A DNA stretch of 64,000 nt from Goodfellowiella coeruleoviolacea (GCF_024171785.1 NZ_JAMTCK010000001.1:124134-188133), one strand, 5' to 3'. Counted from the first letter of the stretch, positions 1 to 37,115 are shown. Notes: generated by a model from the letters alone, not told the origin. Numbers and translations are program-made.

Positions 1-1755
1 CGCGGCCGGCGGCAGGGTGAGGTGGGTGATCCGGTTGCGGCTGACGAACTCGGCCAGCGGCGCGCCCAGCCGGTCCGGCTCGGGCACGATCACCAGGGTG
101 GCGCCGGCCAGCAGCGCCATGCAGATCTCCCACACCGAGGTGTCGAAGCTGGTCGAGGCGAACTGGAGAACCCGGGCGGCCGGGGTGACGGCGAGGCCCT
201 CGGTCGTGGTGGTGGCCAGGCTGGGGATGCCCGCGTGGGTGACGACCACGCCCTTGGGTTGGCCGGTGGAGCCGGACGTGTAGATCACGTAGGCGGCGTT
301 GTCCGGACGCAGCGGCGCGCACCGCTGCCGGTCGTCCAGGTCGGTGTCCGGCAGGCCGGCCAGCTCGGCCAGGGTGGCCGGCTCGTCCAACTGGATCAGC
401 GGGGCCACCTCGGGCAGGGCCGGCGCCACCGCCGACCGGGTCAGCACCAGGCTCGGCTCGGCGTCCCACAGCATGTGGCTGATCCGCTCGGCCGGGTAGG
501 CCGGGTCGATCGGCAGGTAGGCCGCGCCCGCCTTCAGCACGGCCAGTGCGGCGATGACGCTGTCCGCCGAGCGGGGCAGGGCCACCGCCACGGTCTGCTC
601 GGCGCCGACACCGCGCACGGCCAGGGCCCGGGCCAGTTGGTTGGCCCGGTGGTTGAGCCGCTGGTAGGTCAGCGTGCCCTCGGCGGACTCCACGGCCGTG
701 GCGTGCGGCGTGCGGTGGGCCCAGTGCTCGAACAACTCGGGCAGGGTGCGCGCGGGCAGCGGCCGGTCGGTGGCGTTCCAGTCGACGAGCAGTCGCCGCC
801 GCTCCTGCTCGCCCAGCGGGTCGAGGCGGGTGAGCGGGCACTGGGGTGCGGTCAGTGCCCGGGCGAGCAGGGTGACCAGCCAGTCGGCGATCCGCCGCGC
901 GGTGGCCTCGTCGAACTGGTCGCTGGCGTAGTTGACCGCGCCGTCGATGCCGGCGGTGTCCCGGTGTTCCACGAACGAGAAGGTGAGGTCGAACTTTGCC
1001 GTGCCGGTGCGCACCGGGACCGGTTCGGTCACCAGGCCGGGCAGCCCGGGCGCGGGTGCGGTGCGGTTCTCGTAGGTCAGTCCAACCTGGAACAGGGGGT
1101 GACGGGCCAGCGAGCGCTGCGGGCTGAGCACGTCCACCAACCGCTCGAACGGCACGTCCTGGTGCGCGTAGGCGGCCAGGTCCGCCTCCCGCACCCGCGC
1201 CACCAACTCCCGAAACGACGGATCCCCCGACACGTCCGTGCGCAACACCAACGTGTTCACGAAGAACCCGACCAACTCGTCCAACGCCTCATCGGTGCGC
1301 CCGGCCACCGGCGCCCCCAGGGGGATGTCCGTACCCGCACCCAACCGGCTCAACAGCGCGGCCACCCCGGCCTGCACCACCATGAACACACTCGCCCCGC
1401 ACTCGGCCGCCAGCCGCCGGGCCCGCTCGTGCAGGGGTGGGTCGAGCCGGAAGGGAACCGACCCGCCCCGGTAGCTCGGGGTGGCCGGTCGGGGGCGGTC
1501 GCGGGGCAGGTCCAGCTCCTCGGGCAGCCCGGCCAACGCCCGCCGCCAGAACCCCACCTGCCGCGACAACACACTGCCCGGATCATCCAACTCCCCCAAC
1601 AACTCCCGCTGCCACAACGCGTAATCCGCGTACTGCACCGGCAACCCCGACCACTCCGGCACCCCACCCGCGACCCGCGCCCCGTACGCGTGCGCCAGAT
1701 CCCGCAACAACGGCCCCGCCGACCACTCATCCGCCGCGATGTGATGCACCAAAGA
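1..1755 (-). pseudogene. NRPS module 9, part after an in-frame TGA; runs off the left edge
   Basis: This stretch continues the third NRPS gene in the same reading frame after the TGA at 1758-1756. It has no plausible start of its own. It opens exactly at the condensation-domain catalytic motif HHIAADEWS (about 1746-1720) and continues through the rest of an LCL-type condensation domain ([12 protein letters not shown] near 1235, HQDVPFERL near 1150). It then enters an adenylation domain with YTSGSTGQPKG near 270 and FDTSVWEICMALL near 130, where the window ends. The partial specificity code reads D-T-W-T, with the remaining positions outside the window. Because no stop interrupts 1755 to 1, either the TGA is a sequencing error or a recent mutation, or the product is truncated. 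I cannot distinguish these. Type is given as pseudogene only because translation from the normal start would not reach it. Confidence 0.7.
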
Positions 1756-4700
1756 TCACACGTCCGCCCCTACTGAGTCCACTCCCACCGCGTCCGCCCC
1801 CACCGCGTCCATCCCCACCGCGAACACCCACACCCGCACCGGAACCTCCACCGACAGGTCGAACACATACCGCGCCGCCTCCCCCAACCGCTCACCAACC
1901 CCATCCACCCCAACCGACTCCACCACCACCGGAACATCCACATCGGACACATCCAGCACCCGCTGCCACGCCCGACCCTCCACCTCACCGAACACCGTCC
2001 GCAAACTCTCGTGCCGCCCCACCACATCACCCACCGCAGCCCGCAACGCCACCACGTCCAACCCACCCCGCACCCGCGCCGCCAACGGAATGTTGTACGC
2101 CGCACTCGCCCCCGCCAACCGGTCGAAGAACCACAACCGCTGCTGCGCGAACGACAACGGCAGTCGCTCGGGGCGCTCGGCGCGGCGCAGCGGAAGCCGG
2201 GCGGTGGCGGCGGAGTCGAGTCGCCGGGCCAGGCCGGCCACGGTGGGGTGGTCGAACAGGTCCCGGACGGTCGCCTCGACGCCGAGGGCGGAGCGGATCC
2301 GGCTGAGCAGCCGCACCGCCAGCAGGGAGTGCCCGCCCAGCGCGAAGAAGCTGTCCTCGACACCGACCTCGGCGCGGCCGAGCACGTCGGCGAACAGCCC
2401 GGCCAGGATCTGCTCGTGCGGTGAGCGCGCCGGGCGGCCGGTGGCCGCCGCGCGCGCCGGGATCGCGGCCAGCGCGGCCCGGTCCAGCTTCCCGGTCGCG
2501 GTCAGCGGCAGCTCGTCGAGGACCACGATGTCGGTGGGCACCAGGTGGGCGGGCAGGGTGGCGGCCAGGTGCGCGGTCAGGTGCGTGGTCAGCTCGGCGG
2601 GCCGCACCGGCGCGTCGGCGGCGGCCGGGACGACCACGGCGCGCAGCGCCCGCCCGGTCGACTCGCCGTGCGCCACCACCGCGGCCCTGGCCACCCCGGG
2701 GTGGTCGGTGAGCGCGGCCTCGATCTCGCCCGGCTCGATCCGGAAACCCCGCACCTTGACCTGGTCGTCGGTGCGGCCGAGGAACTGGACCTGGCCGTCC
2801 GGGGTCCACCGGCCCAGATCGCCGGTCCGGTACAGCCGGCTGCCCGGCGGCCCGAACGGGTCGGCCACGAACCGCTCGGCGGTCAGCCCCGGCCGGTTCA
2901 GGTAGCCCTGGGCGACGCCCGCGCCGGCCAGGTACAGCTCGCCCACCACGCCGGGCGGGACCGGGGCCAGCGCCGGGTCCAGCAGGTGCACCCGGGCGTT
3001 GCCGATGGGCCGGCCGATGGGCGGCGCGGCGTCGGCGGGCTCGTCCCCGGCGAACCAGGCCGTGGCGTACACGGTGGCCTCGGTGGGCCCGTAGATGTTG
3101 GCCACCCTGGCCTGGGGCAGCCGCTCGCGCAGGGTGCGCAGCAGGCCGGCCGGCAGTGCCTCGCCGGCCAGCACCACGGTGTCGGCCCGGGGTGGCGCGG
3201 CGCTGTCGGCCAGCAGCGCGGCCACCACCGAGGGCACCCCGCTGAGCAGGCTGACCCCGTCGGCCGCGGCGGGCCGGTCGAGCAGGTCCAGCAGGTCGGC
3301 GACGAGTTCGACGCTCCCGCCGCACAGCAGCGGGACCAGGATCTCGAACACCGACACGTCGAAGGTCAGCGAGGTGGCGGCGAGCACCCTGGCCAGCCCC
3401 CGCGCGCCGAACACGGTCTTGGCCCACGCCGCGAGGTTGACCACGCTGCCGTGGCTGACCTCCACGCCCTTGGGGCGGCCGGTGGAGCCGGAGGTGTGGA
3501 TCACGTAGGCGCGGTGCGCCGGCAGCAGCGGGCCCGGCCGGTCGGCGGCGGCCAGGTCGGTGGCGGACTGGGCGGCCAGCAGCGCGGCGACCTCCGCGTC
3601 GTCCAGCGCCAGCACGGGCACGGCGGGCTCGGCCGGCAGGGTGGCGGCGACCGCCGTGCTGGCCAGCACCAGCCGGGGTTGGGCGTCGCCGAGCAGGAAG
3701 CTGGTGCGCGCGGCCGGCTGCGCCGGGTCGACCGGCAGGTAGCCGGCGCCCGCCTTGAGCACGCCGAGCACGGCGACCACCAGGTCCGCGGTGCGCGGCA
3801 GCGCGACCGCCACCAGCTGACCCGGTCGCACGCCCCGCGCCACCAGCAGCCGGGCCAGCTGGTTGGCCCTGGCGTTGAGCTGGGTGTAGGTCAGCGACAC
3901 CGGCCCGGCCACCAGGGCGGTGGCCGCGCCGCACAGCGCGACGCGGCGCTGGAACAGCTCCGGGATGGTGGTCTCGGGCACGCGCAGCGCGGTGTCGTTC
4001 CACCGGCGCAGCACCAGGTCCCGCTCCTCGGCGGTGAGCAGGTCGATGCTGGCGAGCCGGCGGTGCGGGTCGGCGGCCACGGCGGTGAGCAGCGCCGCGA
4101 ACCGGTCGGCCAGTCGCTGGGCGGCGGCGCGGTCGAACACGTCCGGCCGGTAGCTCAGCCGGAACCGGAGCCGGGGACCGGGCAGCACCGCCACGGTCAG
4201 CGGGTAGTGGGTGGCGTCCTGGCCACTGGCCGCGGTCACCGCGAGCGCGGCCGGCTCGTCCTCGGTGGCCGGCCCGGTCCGCGGCGGGGCGAGCACCGGG
4301 TAGTTCTCGAACACGAACAGCGTGTCGAACCGGGCGCCGGGACCGGCCGCCGCCTGGATCTCGGCCAGGCCGAGGTGCTGGTGGTCCAGCAGCGCGGTCT
4401 GGTCCTGCTGGAGCCGGCGCAGCGCCCGCAGCACGGTGTCGCCCTGGGGCAGCCGCACCCGCACCGGCAGCGTGTTCACGAACAGCCCGATCATGGCGTC
4501 GATGCCGGGCACCGGGGCGGACCGACCCGACACGGTGTTGCCGAAGACCACGTCCCGCCGGCCGGTGAGCCCGGCCAGCAGCAGGCCCCACCCGCCCTGC
4601 AGGACCGTGTTGAGGGTGAGCTGGTGGGCCCGGGCCAGCGCGCCCAGCCGCGCGGTGTCCACTTCGGACAGCGTGCGGGTGAGCTGGTCGGGCAGCACGG

Positions 4701-5351
4701 GCTGGTCCGCGGCTGGCGCGCTGGCCAGCAGGGTCGGCTCGGTCAGCCCGGCCAGTGCGGCCCGCCAGGCCGCGCGGGCGGCGTCCCGGTCCTGCCCGGC
4801 CAGCCAGGCCAGGTAGTCCCGGTAGGGCCGGGGCGCTGGCGCGGGCCGGGTGGGCGCGGCGTACAGCGCGAGCAGGTCGCGGATCACCAGGGGCAGGGAC
4901 CAGCCGTCCAGCACGGCGTGGTGGTGGGTGAACAGCAGCCGGTGCCGCTCGGCGGCCAGCCGGATCAGGGTGAAGCGCACCAGCGGGGCCCGGGCCAGGT
5001 CGAACCGCCTGGCGCGGTCGGCCGCGCGCACCGCCTCGGCCTCGGCGGCGCGGCGCGGCTCGGGCAGGCCGGACAGGTCGACGGTCTGCCAGGGCGGAGC
5101 CACCTCGGTGGGCACCAGTGCCACGGGCTGGCCGCTGCGGCGCCGGCGGAAGCAGGTGCGCAGGGCCGCGTGCCGGCGCAGCAGCTGGTCGGCGGCGTGG
5201 CGCAGCCGGTCCTCGTTCAGCGGGCCGGCGAGGTCCACGGCCAGCTGCACGGTGTAGACGTCCGCCGCCTGTTCGCCGTCCACCGCGTGGAAGAGCAGCC
5301 CCTCCTGCAACGGCGACAGCGGCAAGATGTCCTCCAGGCCGGGCTGCGCGC

Positions 5352-5355
<4 letters not shown>
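1756..5355 (-). CDS. Third NRPS of the siderophore line (C-A-T-C..., stops inside a condensation domain)
   Basis: The gene starts at a GTG (5355-5353) overlapping the TGA of the previous NRPS as GTGA, so it is translationally coupled. Domains by rough nucleotide position: DCL condensation domain 5340-4060 ([10 protein letters not shown], fitting a D-residue donor), adenylation domain 4050-2470 (code read as D-V-F-S-V-A-I-V-Y-K; substrate not recognised, the pocket has a Pro/piperazate-like look, low confidence), carrier domain around 2340 ([14 protein letters not shown]), and the start of an LCL condensation domain from 2165. The N-terminus ([19 protein letters not shown]) is a docking acceptor matching the preceding synthetase tail. 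The frame ends at TGA 1758-1756, one residue short of where the beta-strand before HHxxxDE should continue; the same frame is open beyond it. A 15-bp tandem repeat directly precedes the stop. About 1199 residues up to the TGA. Confidence 0.85.
1759..1818 (-). repeat. Four 15-bp tandem repeats in the module 9 condensation domain
   Basis: Four in-frame 15-bp units encode [15 protein letters not shown] and VGADV just before the in-frame TGA. The neighbouring condensation domain of the second NRPS has about ten residues between the equivalent glycine and the HH motif; here there are about twenty-two, so the repeat is an insertion that probably grew by slippage. Confidence 0.8.
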
Positions 5356-32149
<26,794 letters not shown>

Positions 32150-32210
32150 TGACGCTAACTCTCCCGGTGGCTGGGGAAAACCCTTCGGCGTATGTCCGAT
32201 GTGGACGGTG

Positions 32211-34340
32211 TTAGTGCGCGCCGCCCGTTCCGTCGTGGCCGCGGTGCGGGTCCATCGCCAACACGGCGGACGGCATCACCACGAAGGGCCGCATCATCGC
32301 CATGTCCTCGTGCTCGTAGTTGTGGCAGTGGTAGACGTAGCGCCCGCTCACCCCGGTGAACCGGGCGGCGACGGTCACCTTCTCGCCCGGCGAGAGCGAG
32401 GTGACGTCCTTCCAGCCCCGCTCGCCCGGCCCGACCTGCCTGACGCCCACCCGCTTGATCGGGGTCACCGTGCCGCCGCCGAAGCTCACCCCGTCGGCCA
32501 GCCGGAAGTACTGGAAACCCCTGACGTCCCAGGCTTCCCTGGCCAGCACCTGGAAGGAGGTCGCGTGCAGGTGCATGGGGTGCGGGAACGCGCCGGCGGC
32601 CGGTTCCAGGCTGAGGAAGGACCAGCGTTCCCAGGAGTCCCGCTCGACGTAGTAGTTGACCGGTTCGCTGGGCAGGGTGGCGATCCGCCGGTAGGTGCTG
32701 ACGCTGCCGTCGTCCTCCTGGATCTGCACGATGCCGTCGATGGGCAGCGGCCCGGTGGGCGGGTCGGTCCGCTCCATCTCCCACAGCTGCGCGTCCGGCG
32801 GGGACACCGGGGTGACCATGACGAGCCGTTCCGGTCGGCCGGCCAGGTCCTGGTCGGTGACCCGGGTGAACGAGCCGGAGACGACCGGGGGCAGCCTGAA
32901 CTCGTCCCGCACCCGGCCGTCGCCGACCCGGAACTCCATCACGTGGGGGACGGGCGGGGTGGCGTAGCGGTTGGTGATCCGCACCCTGCGCCCGGCCAGC
33001 GCGCGGAAGTCGACCAGCAGGTCGACCCGTTCCGCCGGCAGCACCACCAGGTCCGCGTCCACCGCGGTGGGCGCCGGCAGCAGCCCGGCGTCCGCGCCGA
33101 TCTGGTGCACGGTCCCCGCCGGCACCCGCTCCCCGTGCTCGTCCTCGAAGCGCAGGCTGTACGGCCGCATGTTGGCGGCGTTGAGCAGGCGGAACCGGTA
33201 CCAGCGCGGCTCGACGTCCAGATACGGCCAGATGACGCCGTTGACCACCGAGTACGGGCCGGTGAACGGCCGCACCAGCCGCACGCCCTGCGGCTGGGTG
33301 ACGATCGTCTTGTACAGCAGGCCGCCGGTGAGCCGGCCCCGCTCGTCGGTGTCCAGGTTGTGGTCGGACAGGATCAGCGGGATCTCGTAGCGGCCGGACG
33401 GCAGCCGCAGGGCCCGCTCCTCGTCGTCGCGGATCAGGTACATGCCCGCGGTCAGCCCGGTCAGCACGTTGAGGTGGGTGATGTGCATGGCGTGGTCGTG
33501 GTACCAGAGGGTGGCCGCGGCCTGGTCGTTGGCGTACTCGGACAGCTGCGAGTCACCCGGCAGCACCGCGTTCTCCGGCCAGCCGTCCTGGCCGCCCCCG
33601 GTCAGCGCGCCGTGCAGGTGCACCGCCACCCACGGGGGCAGCGCGGCCACGTCGGCGCGGGGCGTGCCGCCCTCCCGGCCCGGCCGGTCCCACTGGTAGG
33701 GCTGGCTGCCCACCGCGAAGGGCAGTTCCACCACGGGCAGCGGGTACTCGCCGGTGAGTTCGTTGGTCCAGGTGACGCGGAGCCGCTGGCCCCGGCGCAC
33801 CTCGATGGTCGGCCCCGGGTAGTGGCCCTCGTAGGCCCAGACCCGGGTGTGCGGCAGCTGGGCGTGCAGTCGGGTCCAGCTGGTGCGCATGCGGACGGTG
33901 CCGTGCCAGACGCCGTCGCGTTCGCGCAGCGGCAGGGTCGGCGGAATCCGCAGCGGGTCCTGGAACGGGGTGAGTTCGGTGGCGCTCGGCGCGGGGTCGC
34001 CGGGCGGCCGGGCCAGTGCGACCGGCTGGACGGCGCCGGCCGGTTGGCCGGGGCGATGTGCGGCGTGTCCGCCCGCGCCGGGTTGGGCCGCCGCGGCTGG
34101 CGCGGGGTCGGCCGGTCGGCGGGCCAGGGCCGCACGGCTCATCCCGTAGGCGAACACCGCGAGGGAGGCCACTCCGGCGGTGCCGCCCAGCAGTTGGCGG
34201 CGGCTGAGGCCGGGCGCGTCCGCGCTGCCGTCCTGGCCGTCCCGGCCAGGCTGGTCGGGCTGGCCGTCCCGGTCGGGCTGGCCGTCCTGGCCGGTGCCGT
34301 CGGCGGGGTGGTCGGTGGCTGTTCGGTCCTGGGCGGCCAT
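32211..34340 (-). CDS. Tat-exported multicopper oxidase (phenoxazinone synthase / CotA-like)
   Basis: 709 residues. The leader contains SRRQLLGG followed by a hydrophobic stretch, a twin-arginine signal near residues 46-68. All four copper-ligand motifs are visible: HLHGA near 250, WYHDHAMHI near 295, [10 protein letters not shown] near 590 and a C-terminal [13 protein letters not shown] near 665. This gives one type-1 and a trinuclear copper centre with methionine as axial ligand. Phenoxazinone synthases and CotA proteins oxidise o-aminophenols, phenols or bilirubin, and the related CueO oxidises catechol siderophores and Fe(II). The gene lies between MbtH and the first NRPS on the same strand, 61 bp before the NRPS start, so it is probably co-transcribed and iron-repressed. 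Oxidation of a catechol group or ferroxidase activity outside the cell is inference. AAAGGAG about 9 bp upstream supports the ATG at 34340. Confidence 0.9.
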   Translation of the reverse strand: MAAQDRTATDHPADGTGQDGQPDRDGQPDQPGRDGQDGSADAPGLSRRQLLGGTAGVASLAVFAYGMSRAALARRPADPAPAAAAQPGAGGHAAHRPGQPAGAVQPVALARPPGDPAPSATELTPFQDPLRIPPTLPLRERDGVWHGTVRMRTSWTRLHAQLPHTRVWAYEGHYPGPTIEVRRGQRLRVTWTNELTGEYPLPVVELPFAVGSQPYQWDRPGREGGTPRADVAALPPWVAVHLHGALTGGGQDGWPENAVLPGDSQLSEYANDQAAATLWYHDHAMHITHLNVLTGLTAGMYLIRDDEERALRLPSGRYEIPLILSDHNLDTDERGRLTGGLLYKTIVTQPQGVRLVRPFTGPYSVVNGVIWPYLDVEPRWYRFRLLNAANMRPYSLRFEDEHGERVPAGTVHQIGADAGLLPAPTAVDADLVVLPAERVDLLVDFRALAGRRVRITNRYATPPVPHVMEFRVGDGRVRDEFRLPPVVSGSFTRVTDQDLAGRPERLVMVTPVSPPDAQLWEMERTDPPTGPLPIDGIVQIQEDDGSVSTYRRIATLPSEPVNYYVERDSWERWSFLSLEPAAGAFPHPMHLHATSFQVLAREAWDVRGFQYFRLADGVSFGGGTVTPIKRVGVRQVGPGERGWKDVTSLSPGEKVTVAARFTGVSGRYVYHCHNYEHEDMAMMRPFVVMPSAVLAMDPHRGHDGTGGAH

Positions 34341-34633
34341 CCGGGTACGGCTCCTTTTCGTCTCACCGACTTCGTCCCACCGAGGCGTCAGGTGTCCGCG
34401 CGTTGCGGCGGCGTGACGTGGTCGGCCGGCGGCGTGGGGTTTTCCGGGGAGCGATGCGGCCGACGCGCACCGGGCGCGGGCCGGAACACCGGCGCGGGGC
34501 GGCCGGGCACACCGGGGCGGCGCCGGTGCCGTGGGGCGGACCGGTCGCGGTGGGTGCGGGGCCGCGGGCGGCGAGCCGGGTGTGCGGGGTGGGCTGGCGG
34601 CGGGGCCGGCGGATGGCCGCCGCCGCGCCGCCC
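34341..34633. other. Gap between multicopper oxidase and MbtH genes
   Basis: About 290 bp of GC-rich sequence. The end next to the oxidase holds its ribosome site. I see no convincing terminator, promoter or conserved reading frame, so the MbtH gene may still be co-transcribed with the genes downstream. Confidence 0.4.
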
Positions 34634-34852
34634 TCAGTCCGAAGTGGACTCCATCGCCCTGATCAGGCTGAGCGGGCGCATGTCGGTCCAGTGCGTCTCA
34701 ACGTAGTCCACACAGGACTGTCGAGTGTCCGGCCCGTGCACGGTGCGCCAGCCCGCCGGCACCTCGGCGAACGACGGCCACAGCGAGTGCTGTCCCTCGT
34801 CGTTGACCAGGACCAGGAAGGTGCCGTTCTCGTCGTCGAAGGGATTGGTCAT
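34634..34852 (-). CDS. mbtH: MbtH-like NRPS activator protein
   Basis: 72 residues. MbtH proteins bind adenylation domains and are often needed for their folding or activity. The family signature is complete: [10 protein letters not shown] near 18-27, PAGW near 33-36, and [12 protein letters not shown] near 50-61. The ATG at 34852 was chosen over an in-frame start 42 bases upstream because GGAGGG sits directly before it and the family begins with MTNPFDDE. It is the first gene after the iron box at 34924-34942 and lies upstream of the oxidase and the three NRPS genes on the same strand, so it should be made under iron limitation with them. MbtH dependence is often seen for Ser, Thr and hydroxyornithine adenylation domains, which fits the neighbours. 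Confidence 0.97.
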   Translation of the reverse strand: MTNPFDDENGTFLVLVNDEGQHSLWPSFAEVPAGWRTVHGPDTRQSCVDYVETHWTDMRPLSLIRAMESTSD

Positions 34853-34923
34853 GAACCCTCCACTCGTGTCTCGCCCGGATCTCCGCGGTGACATCAGCGC
34901 GGTGTCTCAGCACCCGGCATAAC

Positions 34924-34942
34924 TTAGGTTAGGTTAACCTAA
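34924..34942 (-). promoter_or_regulatory. Iron box (IdeR/DmdR-type operator) for the MbtH-NRPS operon
   Basis: TTAGGTTAGGTTAACCTAA differs at one of 19 positions from the consensus I recall, TTAGGTTAGGCTAACCTAA. It lies 72 bp upstream of the MbtH start, so Fe-loaded repressor would block the promoter of mbtH, the oxidase gene and probably the NRPS genes. Confidence 0.92.
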
Positions 34943-34986
34943 AAAACACGGTGCGGATTACTGCCTTCGAGTGAACCCGGGCGGCG

Positions 34987-36084
34987 TCAGACGCGGCCTT
35001 CGCCCCGCTCGCGGGCCAACAGCCAGCCCAGGTAGGCACCACCGACCACCAAGGTCGCCGCCCCGACCGGGAACTGGACGGGGGCGAACAGCCGCTGTGC
35101 CACCAGGTCCGCCGCGGCCAGCAGCAGCGCGCCCATCAGCGCCGTGCTCAGCAGGGCCGCGCCCGCCGTGCGGGCCAGCCGCCGGGCCAGCTGCGGCGCG
35201 GCCAGCGCGACGAAGTGGATCGGGCCGGAGTAGGCCGAGGCGAACGCGGTCAGGCCCACCGCGGCCAACATCAGGACCAGCTGGGCGCGCTGCACCGCCA
35301 CCCCCAGCCCGCCGCTCACGTCCGGGCCCATCTCGATCAGGCTCAGCTGCCGGCTCAGCGGCACGACGGCCAGCCCGCAGACCAGCACCCCGGTCAGCAC
35401 CGGCCAGAACTGCGCCCAGCCCAGCCCGTTCAGGCTGCCCACCAGCCAGGCCAGCGCGCCCTGCGCCGCGGTCAGGTCGGACCGGGTGATCAGGTAGGAG
35501 CGCACCGAGGACAGCATGGCGCTGACCCCGATGCCCACCAGCACCAGGCGCGCGCCCTGTACCCCCTGCCGGTAGGCCAGCAGGTAGACCAGCAGCGCGG
35601 TCAGCGTGCCGCCCAGCACCGCCCCCAGTGGCGAGGACAGCGCCGCGCCGCCGAGGGCCACCGAGGCCAGCAGCGCGCCGGTGGCCGCGCCGTCGTTGAA
35701 GCCGACCAGGTCCGGGCTGCCCAGCGGGTTGCGGGACAGGCGTTGGAACACCGCGCCGCTCACCGCCAGGGCGGCGCCGATGGTCAGCGCCAGCAGCACC
35801 CGGGGCAACCGGACGTCCACCACGAAGAACCGGTCCAGCCGCGCGCCCTCCCCGAGCAGTGCGAGCAGCACCCGGGGCAGCGCGATCGGGTAGTCGCCCA
35901 CCACCAGGCTGACCAGGAACACCGCCAGGGTCGCGGCGGCGAGCCCGACCGCCACCAGCACGGCGCGGCGGTGCACCCGCAGTGACACGCGTCCGCCCGC
36001 CACCCGCAGCGGGTGGCCGATGGCGGCGGGCGACAGCTGGGTCGGGCGCGGTGCCTGCCGCCCCCGGCCGGCGGGCGCGCTCAC
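34987..36084 (-). CDS. FecCD-family ferric-siderophore permease
   Basis: 365 residues. The GTG start (36084) overlaps the stop of the preceding permease as GTGA. A hydrophilic N-terminus of about 45 residues is followed by about ten membrane segments. FecCD hallmarks include SRNPLGSPDLVGFNDGAA near 115-135 and AYSGPIHFVALAAPQLARRL near 285-305, the site that contacts the ATPase. It pairs with the next gene upstream as a heterodimeric inner-membrane channel. Neither a substrate-binding lipoprotein nor an ATPase is encoded next to it, so it must borrow these from elsewhere, possibly the operon at 59198-63207. The gene ends about 45 bp before the iron box of the divergently placed control region for MbtH, on the same strand. 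Confidence 0.92.
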   Translation of the reverse strand: MSAPAGRGRQAPRPTQLSPAAIGHPLRVAGGRVSLRVHRRAVLVAVGLAAATLAVFLVSLVVGDYPIALPRVLLALLGEGARLDRFFVVDVRLPRVLLALTIGAALAVSGAVFQRLSRNPLGSPDLVGFNDGAATGALLASVALGGAALSSPLGAVLGGTLTALLVYLLAYRQGVQGARLVLVGIGVSAMLSSVRSYLITRSDLTAAQGALAWLVGSLNGLGWAQFWPVLTGVLVCGLAVVPLSRQLSLIEMGPDVSGGLGVAVQRAQLVLMLAAVGLTAFASAYSGPIHFVALAAPQLARRLARTAGAALLSTALMGALLLAAADLVAQRLFAPVQFPVGAATLVVGGAYLGWLLARERGEGRV

Positions 36085-37067
36085 CGGCGCACCGTCCGGT
36101 ACCGGCGAACGAGCACGATGAACAGCGGAGCGCCGAGGAAAGCGGTCACCACACCCACTTCCAGTTCGTCGGGGCGGGCGACCAGCCGGCCCGCGATGTC
36201 GGCGGTGATCAGCAGGATCGGCGCGACGACCATGGAGTACGGCAGCACCCAGCGCAGGTTGGCGCCGGCGAGCATGCGCACGGCGTGCGGGACGACCAGG
36301 CCGACGAACCCGATCGGGCCGGCCACGGCCGTGGCCGCGCCGCACAGCAGCACCACGGCCACCCCGCACAGCACCCGGGTCAGCCCGACGCGCGCGCCGA
36401 GGGCGGCGCCGAGTTCGTCGCCGAGCGCGATGGCGTTGAGCGGGCCGGCCAGCAGCACCGCCAGCACGGCTCCGGCCAGCAGGAACGGCAGCAGCTGGGC
36501 GAGCAGCCCGATGTCGCGCCCGGCCAGCGAGCCGACCTGCCACAACCGGACCACCTCCAGCGTCGCGGCGTCGCGCACCAGGATCGTGGAGGTCAGGCCG
36601 CTGAGCACGGCCGAGACCGCGGTGCCGGCCAGCGCCAGCCGGACCGGACCGGAGTTGGCTCCGCGCAGGCCCAGCGCGTACACCACCAGCGAGGCCACCG
36701 CGGCCCCGGCGAAGGAGAACCACACGTACCCCAGGGGTGAGTCCACCCCGAGCAGGGCGATCGCGCACACCACCGCGCAGGCCGCGCCCGAGTTGACGCC
36801 CAGGATGCCCGGGTCGGCGAGCGGGTTGCGGGTCAACGCCTGCATCAGCGTGCCGGCCAGCCCGAGCGCCACCCCCGCGGCCAGGCCGACCAGCGTGCGG
36901 GGCAGCCGCAGGTCGAGGACGATCTTGCTGTGGTAGTCGGTCCTGCCGCCGAGCAGGGCGTGCCACACCGTGCCCAGGGGCACGTTCTCCGCGCCGACCG
37001 CGACGCTGAGCACGACCACCAGCCCCAGCAGGGCCAGTGCCAGCAGCAGGCCGAGCGTCCTGGACAT
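36081..37067 (-). CDS. FecCD-family ferric-siderophore permease
   Basis: 328 residues, almost entirely membrane-spanning. Family motifs include RLPRTLVGLAAGVALGLAG near 55-73, TRNPLADPGILGVNSGAA near 79-96 and VAGPIGFVGLVVPHAVRML near 250-268. It is the partner subunit of the permease at 34987-36084, whose start codon overlaps its stop codon. It follows the siderophore-interacting protein gene by 48 bp and is probably in the same transcript from the iron box at 38034-38052. Import of the ferric form of the siderophore made by this locus is the simplest role, but the substrate is inferred from position only. Confidence 0.93.
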   Translation of the reverse strand: MSRTLGLLLALALLGLVVVLSVAVGAENVPLGTVWHALLGGRTDYHSKIVLDLRLPRTLVGLAAGVALGLAGTLMQALTRNPLADPGILGVNSGAACAVVCAIALLGVDSPLGYVWFSFAGAAVASLVVYALGLRGANSGPVRLALAGTAVSAVLSGLTSTILVRDAATLEVVRLWQVGSLAGRDIGLLAQLLPFLLAGAVLAVLLAGPLNAIALGDELGAALGARVGLTRVLCGVAVVLLCGAATAVAGPIGFVGLVVPHAVRMLAGANLRWVLPYSMVVAPILLITADIAGRLVARPDELEVGVVTAFLGAPLFIVLVRRYRTVRR

Positions 37068-37115
37068 CCCGCTAGCCGCCGATCGGCGCGGGGCCTTGGC
37101 GCGGCCGTGGTCGCG

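Noticed and set aside
1756-1758. TGA read as selenocysteine or programmed readthrough.
   Set aside because: The position is a plain beta-strand residue in condensation domains, with no hairpin of SECIS type obvious downstream and no family precedent.
34403-34891. Plus-strand frame covering the MbtH gene.
   Set aside because: The opposite strand encodes a complete MbtH signature with ribosome site and iron box.
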